Shown: positions 16,612 through 28,459, counted from the first letter of the stretch. The stretch: DNA of 64,000 bases from Thunnus maccoyii (GCF_910596095.1 NC_056535.1:19918505-19982504), one strand, 5' to 3'. The notes: generated from the letters alone by a model not told the origin. Numbers and translations are program-made.

Positions 16612-19600
16612 ATGTCAGTTGACAAAGACGAAAACCATCAGGTAGTAACAGTATTTAACGCTAACCTATATTTTTATTTTATATTTTTACCGTTAATGTT
16701 ACCGTTAATGTACCGTTAGCTTAAGTTAGCTACATGTCAGTTAGCTCTGGTTTAACGTTTGTAACTAGGCAACAGCAGAGCAGCAGTTATGTAAAAAAAC
16801 AAACGTTAAGCATCATTACAGGGATGTCTGCAGCACAACTTTATGTTTTAACTGATAAAATCGTTTGAATTTCAGAGGTTAAAGGCAGCAGTGCATTATA
16901 CCGTGGGTCGACTGTGTCAGAAAATCGGAGAGGATCGCCAGAGAGAGTTCAGTCGACAAGTGATAGCGGCAATAGCTGAAACAACATTCAGACAATGTGG
17001 TGGGTGACAACAAAGCTTTATGATTAAAACCTTAAAATAAATATGTATATATATATAATTTGGATGTGTTCAGTAAAATCATTTAGTGTCATCTGTCCAA
17101 TTCCAAGAGAGTCTAGGGGTTTGATAAATCTATAGACGCTCAGGTGCCAGTTCATTCATTAGGTACACTTAACCTGCTGCAATGAAGGCTATAATGTTCA
17201 GCTTTGGTTGAGGCTGTTTTAGAGGGATGGTACGTTTAAAGAATAGCTTCACAATTTTTCAAGTCTGTCTTAAAACAACAGTCAGGGGCCCATATGAGCA
17301 CTGAAAGAGGTTTTCCTAGCTGTGATCATTCCTCTTGTTGATACTGGCTATTAAAAGATCCCCTTCAAATGTGTTTTCAATGTAAGTGATGGGGGCCAAA
17401 ATTTACAGTGTGTCCACACAGTCATTTTGTGTCAAAATGCATTTAAAGGTTTATCTGAAGCTTATATGAGGCTTCAGCAGTCTGAGTTAGTCATATCAAG
17501 AGGATATCTGCCTTAGCATCAAATTCCCTCTTCGTGTTTCCTTGGACAGTGTTTCTCTGTTGAGTTGTGGTGGAAGTATAGTAACAAAAAGAGGGACTTT
17601 GGCACTAAAAAGACTGTAATATTGAAATATATCTACTTGATTTGACTCATTTGGATGCCTCAAGCTTCATATTAGCTTCAGATAAACTTTTAAATACAGT
17701 TTTGCACAGAAGGAGGCTTGTGGATTTTGGCCCCCATCACTTACATTGAAAGTTTGTGAAGGGATCTTCCAAGGTCGAGTAGGAGGAATGATTATGGTAA
17801 GAAAAACCTGTTTGAATGTTCATTTGGGCACCTGACTATTGTTTAAGACAGACTTGAAAAATTGTGGACCTGTCCTTTAACTTTTATGCTCATTTTGCAG
17901 GGTGTACAGTAGTTTGTGAAACTATTCAGTTGTACTGTTTAATGTTGAAAGGTGTTAAAATTTAGTTTTACCCTCATAAATGTCATTAGGTTGTTGTATT
18001 AGACTGCATTCGCTTTAGCTTGGTTCACCTAATGAACTGGTAACTGAATGTAAGTGTCTAACATGTACTAGCACAGTTTCACCCACATTACAAAGCATGA
18101 CTGTATTTATTTTTTACAACCAGCTGCCCCAGCCTCCTCTGTAGTATAATATACAACACAGGTACCATTGATTCAATATAACTTTGGAGGCCATAGTTAA
18201 GCTTTTAACATTAAATTGTTTTTTAACTAGTGGTTACATGCATTAATTAATAATTTTCTTTAAAATTCATTCATTAGTTCTCCTTATCAGCATGCAACTT
18301 GGCACACAACATTTAAACTTGCGCCCAGAAATTCATATTTGTCTCAGCATCAACCCATTCTACCATAACTCTTAACATATTTTGTCCCCCAAAAATATGC
18401 CGACCATGTAAACACAATGTCCTGTTAAGAGTCCAGCCAGGGAGCGCTGTTGCAAGTCTCCCCCCTCATTTCCCGTCAGCTTTCTACTATCTGTATCTAA
18501 TAATGGAAAAAAATGCTCCCAAAACACTTAGTAAGAGTACTTTGTCACTCATAACACAGTGACCTGTTGATTCTTTTGCGTAAGCCAAGGTTTCATAACA
18601 AAACAAGTCTGGCAACTCTGTACTTGATGGATGTGCTGCCATTCAGTGATGTTACAGAAGTCCGTCAGAAACTCTGCAATGTGCTTTGTTTTCCCTTTTT
18701 GCATGAAGTGATTAGAAAATGACACTTGAGTATAACTCCAGTAATATAATACAGTAAATGTGCATATACATTATACATTCATGTAGGAGATAGCTACTAA
18801 TATATAGATGACAAATGTTAGATGCTTCTGCATCTGACCACAAGTTGTCATTCACACCATAAGTCCTCCCATGTAGTGTGTTTGCATGTTTGATCCATCC
18901 CTGGCAATCTTCTGCAGATATGTCCAGGTATCCTTGGCCACACATCCATCTCCATCTCCTGGCCACTCTTCCTCCTCTGTCAGCCACTTCTTTGTGTCTG
19001 ACTGGAGGTTTTTTTCCCCTACATATAGACCAAAGATTTGCTCTTTTGTACTTGGCTAAATCAGCTGGTGTTGTACTTTTTTTTTTCTTTTTTGGATGTA
19101 CATATAGCACCTTTTCTTTTGATAAGTTATGGATTTTAAAGGTTTAGTGTGTAGAATTTAGTGGCATCTAGCAGAACAGACTTGGCAGAAATGGAATATA
19201 ATTCATAAGAATGTTTTAATTTGTGTATATACACCTGAAAATAAGAGAATGAATGAGCCCTTTATATCTACATAGGGAGTGGGTCCTCTTCCACAGAGCC
19301 CCCCATGCTTCTACAGTAGCTGAGAACGGACAAACCAAACACTGGCTCTAGAGGGGGCCTTTTACGTTTTTCGCAGCCACATACTTGGAGGGGAGGGGTA
19401 CTCAATTAGTTGCAATCTTCAAACTCACCGCTAGATGCCACTAAATCTTACACACTGGTCCTTCAAAAGATGAATTGATTTTGTGTTGAAGCAGTAAAAA
19501 CTCATCCACAAATCTCAGACTGTTGTGCTGACCATGTATTTTGAAAAAGTGAACACAGTATTAAGAAATGAGTAACCTATTTTTTAAGAATTTTTAAAAA

Positions 19601-20293
19601 AATAATTAACGTTCTGAGGTAGATGAAATAAGTTTTGAATGTCATAATTTCAACAGGTCAATATAAACTCAACATCACACTGTTGTCTCTCACTTTTTTC
19701 AGATACATTTGCTAAAGACTTGGAGGCCTTTGCAAGGTAAGAATGTTCATTTTTCTTACCATATTAACAAGTGAATCACCACTGTTCTTTTAATTTAGCT
19801 GAAATACCTGGTGAGATCTTTCTCTGTCTTTATCCAGACTAGTAGAGCTAGTATTTACTGTATCAAATTACATCTGATTTACAATGTCGAGTTTGATTTC
19901 AGGCATGCTAAAAGAAGCACGGTGTCTGCTGAAGATGTAAAGCTTGCAGCCCGCCGCAGTACTGCATTGGTGAGTTATTTTCACTGTGTAGCATCAGAAA
20001 GACATTATGCATCAGCTAATTATGAATGCCATCTCCAGCCACTTATGAGCCACTAAGTCAAAAATATCAAAAACATTATCATTTCATTTCCAGTAATGCA
20101 GTATACTTTATCTGTGTAGCGGCATATATTCTACATCAGACAGAAAAAGTAATGTTTAATTTCCCTTTATTTATTTCAGTCCATCTACATACAAAAGAAG
20201 AGTGAAGAAATCAACCAGGAGCAGAGGGATTTGAAAAAGAAGAATACTGGGAAGAGGAAGAGCAGAGACACTGAGGAGGAGAGCAGAGAATAA
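16612..20293 (+). CDS. cenps: centromere protein S (histone fold, MHF1)
   Basis: CENP-S pairs with CENP-X to form a histone-fold tetramer that acts at kinetochores and with FANCM in DNA repair. Exons are 16612-16641, 16876-16999, 19703-19736, 19903-19969 and 20180-20293, giving 122 residues in closed phase (human about 138). The histone fold runs from RLKAAVHYTVGRLCQKIGED to VSAEDVKLAARRSTALSIYI. The segment AIAETTFRQC, DTFAKDLEAFARHAKRSTV spans three exons. The C-terminus is basic and acidic (KKNTGKRKSRDTEEESRE), typical of the vertebrate protein. Intron 2 is long (2.7 kb) because it holds several transposons. The poly(A) signal is at 20343-20348, and the gene converges on tardbp. Confidence 0.95.
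17136..18052. mobile_element. hAT-like MITE copy split by another element
   Basis: The left end reads CAGGTGCCAGTTCATTCATT and continues with AGGTACAC and AAGGCTATAATGTTCAGC. The right end reads CACCTAATGAACTGGTAACT. These are the inverted termini of a teleost repeat family also present at 23852-24545 and 59090-59520. The interior is replaced from about 17230 to 17884 by a foldback element. It lies in cenps intron 2 and has no coding capacity. Class assignment as hAT-like is from memory of the family, not from a visible target duplication. Confidence 0.6.
17230..17884. mobile_element. long foldback (palindromic) MITE
   Basis: The two halves are inverted copies. The interval 17376-17402 is a perfect 27-bp reverse complement of 17724-17750 (core AGTGATGGGGGCCAAAA). 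The outer arms match too: CACAATTTTTCAAGTCTGTC near 17251 pairs with GACAGACTTGAAAAATTGTG near 17849. The whole unit of about 650 bp could fold as one long hairpin in the cenps pre-mRNA. No open frame is present. Confidence 0.85.
18880..19075 (-). pseudogene. decayed transposon-derived ORF fragment
   Basis: On the minus strand an open frame of 132 codons (18712-19110) contains DLAKYKRANLWS, GRVARRWRW and GYLDISAEDCQGWIKHA. I recall closely similar strings from uncharacterised, repeatedly copied teleost proteins of probable transposon origin. Only the middle looks preserved; the rest of the frame is low-complexity or hydrophobic and there is no gene structure. It lies in cenps intron 2, on the opposite strand. 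The family name is not certain. Confidence 0.45.
19135..19467. mobile_element. MITE with 38-bp terminal inverted repeats
   Basis: The first 38 bases (19135-19172) and the reverse complement of the last 38 (19430-19467) match at about 32 positions. Both contain AGTGTGTA and ATTTAGTGGCATCTAGC. The 333-bp element has no coding frame and is a type I recognise as very abundant in percomorph fishes. It sits in intron 2 of cenps, directly after the transposon-derived ORF fragment. Confidence 0.85.
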
Positions 20294-22286
20294 GGACAAG
20301 ACACAGGCAGGCCTCTAGTGTCTCACTTGTACCCAACATTCAAATAAACATGAAGGCTGATTAACACATGACAATGAGTTAAGTGTCTTCAAAAGTGCCA
20401 CAGTCATTATTTCATGGTAATTATGCATTTAAAGTCTACAGCATGAGATCTTGCTTTATGTCATATTACAGTGTATTATGTACTGGGATAACTTTCTAAC
20501 CTTATCTGTCCTTGGACCTGCTGATGCAATGTCAAATTATAGTGCATTTGGCAACAAAAGTTATGAAGAACTTTGAAGCCAACTTCAAAATCTTGGATTG
20601 GTTAAGACTGATCTACTAAATGCGTTAATAATAGTTTAATTATCTAAGTGTGTTTTACACATGGGTAAACCTCAGGTTGACTGTCAGGAAAACTACTCAT
20701 AACACAAGATTACCTAAAAAAATACCTTTCAACTATTCCAAGACTCAGCAATGTGGCAGTTTCCTTATTACTTTAGCCAAATTGGGGACAGTTTGAAAAA
20801 GGTGATGCCACATTGCAGAGTTTGTCCACTGACATTAAAAATCAAAACAAGAACTTCCCTTTAACCTTATAAGCAGGTGTGAAGAATCAAAAAGGGATAA
20901 TTCACTCTGACAAGCCATCACAAGCAGCAAAAAGACAGGTACTACCCCATGTCATGTCTGAGAAGGCCACACACTGAAAGTGTTGGAACTTCCGTCTTCG
21001 TCCTTCAGAACAGACTTCAGTCAGGGTTCAAACGGAGACCTCGACCAGCAGAGCCCAAGGTCCCTAGATATGTGAATCGAATTAGATTGTTTTTTAAATT
21101 GACTCAAGTAATATCAACTAAGCATCTATTCAAATGAACTTTATTAGAACTCCCTTAATTTGACATGTTTTTAAAACACCTCACAAACATCAAAGAGCTA
21201 CTGGGAACCATTGGACACACCACTCCACGTTCTCACACTAGCACTCGCGTCCCCCAGAGTCTTCAGCAGGTGTCATCCACATCAAGTACATACTTACAGA
21301 TCAGTTCAATAACATGAAAGCACACACCATACAGCATTCAAATCAGATAATATAAGCAATACAAATAATCACAACATTCCACTACATTTTGATATTTCTG
21401 CATTTGATCGACATACTTAAGAGTAAGGAAAAACTTGCAAAGATTAAAAAAAAATCTTGAAGTACTAATTAAAGAATGTCCATGTTAGAGGAGGCGCTCG
21501 TAGCATCTGCAGCTTCCACTCACACACTCAGAAAGCAGTCAAATTGGGCTCTTTCACCGCACAACCAGTCCGTTTCACGCGTCTCTCCGTTCGCTCACTC
21601 ATCGCTTCACTCTTCGCCACAAGCCATCCTCAATCGCACTCATCAGTTCTTAAAATGTCAGTTGCGCAGTTCTCTCCATTTTTTAAAAGTGGATAAAAGT
21701 GAAAACACCCACCGTCTCTTAGAACATGCGGAGTGAAGCCGTTCTTTGATGGCATAGCATTTACAGGTGGGAAGAGGGAGAATGATACCGATATCACCCC
21801 AAGAATGCTGCCAAAGAGGAGCTTCCTCACAGGAAAATGGAAGAGAGGTGAACTGCAGAAGAGATTTCAATGAAGGCTTTTCCACAGAACTTGACTGCAA
21901 ATAAAGTTGCACTTAAAACATTTAGGTTTCAACCAGATTCTTCCCAATGCAAGATTGCCTTTTAAAGTAGATGACAAAGCCGGATAATGGTGAACCACAA
22001 ACATTCATGCAGTTTCAAAATGATTATATCACATTTCACAATACATGCATTAGAGAATCCAGTTGAAATGGATACAAACAAATGAGACATCAAAAATAGC
22101 ACTTTAGTCAGACATCCTGGTAAACAATTCACTTCAACACTTTCTAAATTAAATCTTTAGCATTTTTTTCCAAATGTACAAAACATCTTCCACAAAAGTG
22201 TTAAGTTTTCAGATACGCATTAACACCAGAAATAAATTTTGAAAAGACTCATCTTTCTCACAATACTTACCATACAAACACTTAAC
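20294..22286. other. convergent 3' UTRs of cenps and tardbp
   Basis: AATAAA for cenps is at 20343-20348. On the minus strand a signal (TTTATT on the plus strand, 21140-21145) suits a tardbp 3' UTR of about 1.15 kb. That leaves roughly 0.75 kb between the two transcript ends, in which nothing is recognised. Confidence 0.55.
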
Positions 22287-22290
22287 TTAC
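22285..22290 (-). promoter_or_regulatory. tardbp: strong 5' splice site overlapping the tardbp stop codon
   Basis: On the minus strand the codons GGT ATG TAA GTT end the reading frame and contain GTAAGT, which is identical to positions +1 to +6 of the consensus donor. TDP-43 in mammals limits its own level through alternative splicing in its last exon and 3' UTR, so a donor here could start a regulated 3' UTR intron or swap the C-terminus. Use of this site is inferred. Confidence 0.5.
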
Positions 22291-25019
22291 ATACCCCACC
22301 CAGATGACTTTGACTCCATACTGGACCCAAAACCTGAACTAAACCCACTACCGCTGGTTGTAGAGTTTGACCCTGTTCCCCAGCCAAGACTGGCTGAGCT
22401 GGTGCCGTAGTTGCTGTTGCCTGTACTGAAAGACTGACTCTGGTCTCTACTAGAGCTTGTTCCGCTGGAGGTGCTGCCTGAGGTGGATGTCTGCTGCTGG
22501 CTAGCCAGCATGCCCATCATCCCCCAACTACTTTGCAGAGCAGCTTGAGCAGCAGCCATCATAGCAGGGTTCAGACTAAAGGAACCAAAATTTGCCAGAC
22601 TACTGTTAGTGCTGCTTCCTAACCCACTACGGCTGCTACCAAATGCTTGAGCTCCAAAACCATTCCCAAACCGCGCTGTACGATCAAACTGCCTATTGCC
22701 ATGTTTGGGTTCAGCATTTGAGATGTGAACGCTGACGCCTTTGACAATAAGGTCCTCTCCACAGAGACCCTGGGCAACCTGTGAGGAAGAAGACATGAAT
22801 CAGATCAGCTGAGCACGAGTACTGCTCAAACAGGAAGCCAATTTCTACATGTTCCATACTATACCTGATCATCTGCAAATGTGACAAAGGCAAAAGCACG
22901 GAATGGTTTGGGGATGAAGACATCTGTGACTTCTCCATACTGCATAAAGAACTGTCGTAGGTCGTCTGTGGTCATGTCCTCTGTGCAACGGCCTACAAAC
23001 ACTTTCCGGCTCCTCAGAGGCTCATCCGGACCCTGCTGTGAAAAAAAAACCAAGAGGTTATATGGTGTTAAAAACACCGTTAACACTGTGTTCATTCACA
23101 TGGTGTGTGGGTTTATGCATGGACATTACCATATTCACCTTCGAGTTAGGGAGCTTGCAGTCGCACCATCTCCCGTCAATCATATGGCGCTGGGAGATTA
23201 CTTTTTCTTGAGCCTCATACTCTGTGAACCTCACAAAGCCGAATCCTTTAGAGTTTCCAGTCTTGGCATCTCGTTTAACCTGAAGGAAGAAAAAAAAATC
23301 CAACGTTGAAGGTCATTCGTCAACACACACACAACCCAATGTAAATATGCAATATGTAATTTATTAAATATTATGAATGTTATACCTGAACCATGATGAC
23401 TTCTCCAAAAGTGCTAAAGTAGTCTTTCAGGTCCTGCTCAGTTGTTTTCCAAGGAAGACCCAATACGATCAGATCAGATGTCTTCATATCCCCTCTCTTC
23501 ATTTTCACAGCAGAGGAGGCATCAATTTCTTCCATCTTCCTTTTGTTGTCTAAAGTGTGATCAACACAGAGAAATTAATTGTATTTTAACCAGACAAACA
23601 GCCATCAGATATGACTTTTTGTTTAGAAAAACTGGCCAAGAACAGCAGACTACATATTCCAAGAACAAACTTCCATTTACACTGTCAGCAAAATATCAAT
23701 ATTTTTCTAATGTTTCTGTTGTTCCTCAAATAAATTATTTTTGCAGTAAGTGTATTGTGGCCACTTCTCCAGGGAACTTAGTCAAAGGTGGGTATTAACA
23801 CTCATCTTAAATAATTCACTGAATTTTGATGATCATACAGTTGTTTAGCAGCTACACTCAGTTGCCAGTTTAGGTACATCTGGCTAAAACTAATGCAGAC
23901 TTATTTAACAGTTTCAAAATACACTGAAAAATAAAAATAATAAAAATAAACTAAAAGTTTAATGTTACACTTTTGTTTGAACTGTTTTAGAGATGTTGAT
24001 TCAACTTTGGTCATTTTTGAAGTCCAAATTCTGTAGTGCTGTTGAGTTGGATTGCATTACATTGAGGTGTAAAAATGCAATTAATTATCATTTTCATTAT
24101 TACTTAATCTGCCAGAAAATATTGGGAAGTGCCCATCACAATTTCAAAAAGCCCAGGTTGCCATACTGAAATATTGATTTGTCTGACTTAACAGTCCAAA
24201 CCCCAAACTTATTTAGTTATTCATCATATTTGACAATGACATGCTTCAAATACTTACAATTGAGAAGCTGGAACCAATGAATGTTTGCTTAATTGCTTAT
24301 CAAAATTACTAGTGATTGTCGCACATCAAATTGATTATTTCAGCTCTAATGAGTTAAGCTAAGTGAGATGGATTATATATTAGAAACACTTCATTATAAC
24401 ACAATATGATTCAGTAGCACCACAATTTACATCCTCCAGAATGAGCCTCAAGTTCAATCAATACCTCTATGACAGTTTTATGAAAATATTGATAGAGCTT
24501 TAATTTGATGCAGGGTTGCTGCATTAGATTTAGTTAGGTTTATAGAAATAAAAACAGGCAACTAAGTGTAAACAAAAGAGCTAATTTTGTGAATGGCTTT
24601 AGCGCCTCAAAGCACTCATTTGTGGGCGTGGGTAAACTACGCGTCATGTCATTCTCGTCTATTTTCAGCGTGCTGAAGCTAAGCTACATCATGAATTATA
24701 AATAACGTTACCTCTGGTTGTCCTATCATAAAAGTATTGGAATAGTGTTTTTTTTTTTTTTAAAGTGTCTTTGCGTACCTTTTGGATAGTTCACCACATA
24801 CACGACGTTCCCCCATCCGTTCTCTGGAGCGTGTAGGACCCCTTCCACTAGACGCACTCCCCGCATGCACTGAGACACGGGGCTCCTGAACCGCAGGCCG
24901 CACGCCCCTGGAAACTGAGCTGCCACCGTTGAGAGCAGGACAGTGCCGTCATCCTCCGACGGGATCTCCATGGGCTCCTCATTTTCCTCCTCTGCCACTC
25001 GAATGTACACTTCGGCCAT
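22287..25019 (-). CDS. tardbp: TAR DNA-binding protein 43 (TDP-43)
   Basis: Nuclear RNA-binding protein that binds UG-rich RNA and controls splicing and stability. Exons on the minus strand are 25019-24779, 23549-23386, 23279-23139, 23035-22865 and 22778-22287, giving 402 residues (human 414). The N-terminal oligomerisation domain begins [21 protein letters not shown] bipartite NLS (KRK...KMKRGD) follows around residues 82-100. RRM1 carries the RNP motif KGFGFVRF, and RRM2 carries RKVFVGR and FRAFAFVTF. The C-terminus is Gly/Ser/Asn-rich and keeps the conserved helical patch ([19 protein letters not shown]), ending SSGWGM. An in-frame ATG lies three codons upstream (25028), but ATG GCC at 25019 fits the family and has the better context. 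The last exon is one long coding exon, as in vertebrates generally. Confidence 0.97.
23852..24545. mobile_element. inverted pair of hAT-like MITE copies around another repeat
   Basis: A forward copy begins CTACACTCAGTTGCCAGTTT at 23852 and can be followed to about 24070 (GATGTTGATTCAACTTT). A second copy of the same family runs in the opposite direction from about 24545 to 24370: its reverse complement reads AGAGGTATTGATTGAACTTG. Between them, about 24075-24358, lies a different dispersed repeat containing TTGAGAAGCTGGAACCA and ending TTTCAGCTCTA. All of this is within tardbp intron 1, on no consistent strand, without coding capacity. Confidence 0.6.
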
Positions 25020-25600
25020 TTTCCACAAAAAAAGAAAACTTCTCGCTCGAATCTAAACAGTGCTAATGTTAGCAGTTGTAGTGCAGCTAACCTTAGCTGA
25101 TGTTGCTAACAGGACTGAATGAGTCGGGCTAATAGGTTAGTTAAATTTTCAGGCAAGTACGCCTTAAATAAAATTAAATATCAAAAAAATGCCTTTACGG
25201 TGCGTTTACATTTAAATTAGTCCATAAACAATACTTAGCTGCGATTTCGCTAACGAGAGTGCATCGGCCTCACTGTTCCTTTGTTCGTTGGGACCAGACG
25301 GGGAGATCTGTGTCGTCAACACCGGACGACGACCGAGCAAATGTGCCTCTTAAAGAAAACTGCGTATGGTTCCCCACTAACTAATCCGACAAAAAAACGA
25401 TTCCTTCAAAAACGCATACGCTCACCAAAGAGGTCAGACGGAGTCAACAAAAAAAGGCTTGTCTGACCTCAAAATGCAAACTAAGAAATACAGCTTAGAG
25501 GAATATTTCTTCACACGAGGCGAAAAACTGAAGCCACCATGTAAGGCCTTCGAAAATGGCATTATCTAAGCGAAGGAGGAAATACGTCATTAGATTGGGC
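25020..25600 (-). promoter_or_regulatory. tardbp: tardbp upstream region
   Basis: The DNA directly upstream of the tardbp start is enriched in CG dinucleotides relative to the flanks (for example 25248-25340 and 25500-25600). There is no TATA box, in keeping with a housekeeping promoter. The transcription start cannot be placed. A second, symmetrical promoter-like block begins at 25843. Confidence 0.4.
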
Positions 25601-25842
25601 GGGTTCATTTTATGGCGGTTAACCCTTAAAAGTGTTTGTCGTTAAAATAGGCAGTAACAAGTCATTTGGAAGCCTAACATTTTAAAAAACGATATTTTTA
25701 ATACAGTATGCGCTTAATTTTATACAACGTGTAAAACTGTCTGAGAAATAGAATTGTTGCTAAATTATTTAATTTTACTGCCCCCCTCCCGTAACGGAAT
25801 ATAGGAGGCCCAACCAGCGGCTTCCGTTCGTTGCTATTCTAC

Positions 25843-26095
25843 ATTGGATCGCCTTTTTCCCCCCACCCGCCTTAATCGAAGACCCGCCCTATTCTTCCTC
25901 TGATTGGCTAGTACTCGTTGCCTTCCTTGCTTTGATTGGTTAAATTTAGTTATGAGGAGTGAGCTTGTTATGCTTGAAAGATCACAGCCAATCAGAGGCA
26001 GAGTAGGGGCGGGTCTCTCCAGAATGCGGGTGGGGAAAAAACAACACCGTTGGATCCACGGTTAGAAAGAGATGGCAAGATGGCGGTCCAGCTCA
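25843..26095. promoter_or_regulatory. mirror-symmetrical CCAAT/GC-box promoter
   Basis: An imperfect inverted repeat has its left arm at about 25843-25910 and its right arm at about 25987-26058. Each arm, read outward, has AGCCAATCAGAGG (NF-Y site), then a GGGCGGGTC GC box, then GCGGGTGGGG, an A-run and GTTGGATC or GATCCAATG. The right arm is followed by AAGATGGCGG (about 26077), a perfect YY1-type initiator element. The layout suggests bidirectional initiation, one direction towards tardbp. The symmetry is seen; the activity is inferred. Confidence 0.55.
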
Positions 26096-26161
26096 GCTAT
26101 ATTAACTTTAAAATAAACAAATAACACGTAAAAATTTTTGGACTGCATTCCATGAAGTGAA

Positions 26162-26308
26162 ATGTCTCGGATAACAATTTATAATCTTCTACATTTACCT
26201 ATATCGTATTATGATCACCATTATATCGACTCAACGGCCGCGGTGTTTGAGAACAAGCTGCCTGCCAGGAAAATATGTTTATGTAAACAGTCATTGCTGT
26301 GCTGCTGA
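26162..26308 (+). CDS. possible 48-codon ORF after the YY1 element
   Basis: A short frame begins MSRITIYNLLHLPISYYD about 80 bp downstream of the YY1-type AAGATGGCGG and ends in TGA. The first 36 residues look protein-like, without low complexity, and might be a first coding exon whose donor I cannot place. No following exon was found before gnb1. It could equally be chance in the leader of a noncoding RNA. I do not recognise a family. Confidence 0.25.
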   Translation: MSRITIYNLLHLPISYYDHHYIDSTAAVFENKLPARKICLCKQSLLCC

Positions 26309-27089
26309 GTCAGCCGTTTTGGTCAGTTAGTTTTATCTGAAAAGAAGACAACTTGATATGTAAGAGTTACCATCAGACAACATTTTGCTATTGTCACAGG
26401 ATTCCCAGTAATGTGCAGAAGTGGCAGAAGTATTTGTTCAAGGGTTACGTTATGGGTTACAGGACTTCAGGACGGTTTGCAGTAACGTCCTGTTAGAAAT
26501 CGGTTAAGTGGTTGATTTGGGGATTTTATCAATTTAACGGTCTAAAAACGTTATCCGGTCATCTATATTGGTTAAACATTGGTTAATGTTCCAATGCCAT
26601 GAACGATTAACTGTTAAGGCATCCTGAAAATATTTAATGGCTGAGCTGTACCTTAATGGAAATCTAAATTAAAAATAGACAGATGTTATCTGCAAATACT
26701 TTAAAGTGCAGCTTTTCTGACAATCATAAACTTTGTTGTAAAAATATATGGTAGTAAAATATGTGAGTTGTTTAGGCCTGAGTAGAAACCAACACTACCA
26801 AACAAATCATCTACAAAACTGGAGTTACTAGTATGGATGAGTTAGGCCTGAACAAAATTAAATGAGCTGACAAAGTGTTTTATGAGAAATTGAGAAAGCC
26901 CGGCCACAACTATTTGGCCTTCTCAGAATCTATAAGTCAATTTATACAATATGCTTGGAATAAACTGGTACTATCTATTGACTACAAAGACGGCACATCA
27001 AAAAGATCAAGAGGTTAAGTTTGGGCTACATCAGCCAATCATACATTCAAAAAAACATTTTGGATTCAACTCAACAACAAGAGCGATCT

Positions 27090-28459
27090 CAAACAGCTTT
27101 TTATTACATTTTCCAATCAATAACAGTACAATTTAGTACAGTATCTATCTTGCATCCAGCTCACCGTGGAACACCAACAGACTGAAATGAAATACAAAAA
27201 GTGAAAAGGTACATAAGGGTGCAGAGCTCTATAATATTAATGGAAAGAGAAAAGGGAATCCATCTCAGTTGAATTGCATTTTCACTTGTGGCCACACACG
27301 AATACATCACATTTATTGTACATCATCGCAGAAAAAAGAAAAGTGAAAATATGTCACAACGTTAACAAAAGTGCTTCTGTATACAGTGAAATGTTGTCAT
27401 TCAGATGCTCTGATTTTCAATTTAAGACCAAGAAAAAAAAATGTACAAAAGTTTTAGTATGGACAGTTTGTGAGGATGTTTTTGTTCCATTGAGTGTGAA
27501 GATTTGAAGGAGAGAAAAGGACTTGTCAAGGATAGAATTCTCACAATGATTGTTATAATTATTACAAAAATTGGCATCAATAGAACTGGTAAGCATAATT
27601 TACACTAAGTATGCAGTCAATATTAAGTCTTTCTCCATTCTTGCTCACTCTGGTGCATAGCGTTACCAGTATTAGTACATGATGTATGCAGAGTTTCAGC
27701 CAAAAAAAATTGGCTTCTATTAAGTTCAATCAATAGGTTACTCTCCTTTTCAGAAACCAAAAAAAAAAAAAAAAAAAAAATCTAGGATTTTTTGCACCAT
27801 TGAAAGCAAGTCTACAGCATGCACATCTAAATTAACTCATGGCAGACAAAATTAAATGTCTTAACTTAAAACATCAGACCATTATTTTCAGACATTGATT
27901 TGTACATTTCATTCACAGAGTTGCAACTGCAGTCCCAAGCAAAGGAAGTGTCTATTTAGTCAGGTGAGGTGTTTCACTCAAAGTGGATACTAAACACAAT
28001 CCCCCCCATCCATATAATAAAATCCAGCCATGCCCCAATTATCTCAGCACCTACCTTGCTACCCCACCCCTTCCCACCCAAAAGGCATGTACAAGAATTA
28101 AGGGGGTTAACTGGTTAAGTTACTCGTAATAACTCCTTTTGTACTGGAATGAGCATTCATAACTTATAGCATGTGCTTGGTTAGTTAACATAGTATTAGT
28201 TGAGAGGCAAAGCTTCTTCATGTGCAAAGGCTGTGATGAAACAAAAACAGCTAGTATATAAATACATCATGGACATTTTGAAAGCTGCTCGTGTAATATG
28301 ATCCAAGCTTTTTTTTACTTCTGCATGTTTTCTCTCATCTGTTTTATATGATTTAACCGGATTAGAAAGACAAAGCTGTAATTCAAACATATCTAAAACC
28401 ACTAAAGAAATATGACAAAAAAGAAAGCCATCAAGAATAACAAACCATCAGAATAGAAT

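Noticed and set aside
22881-23309. 142-codon plus-strand frame across tardbp exons 3 and 4
   Set aside because: It is antisense to the RRM exons and crosses an intron; conservation belongs to the minus strand.
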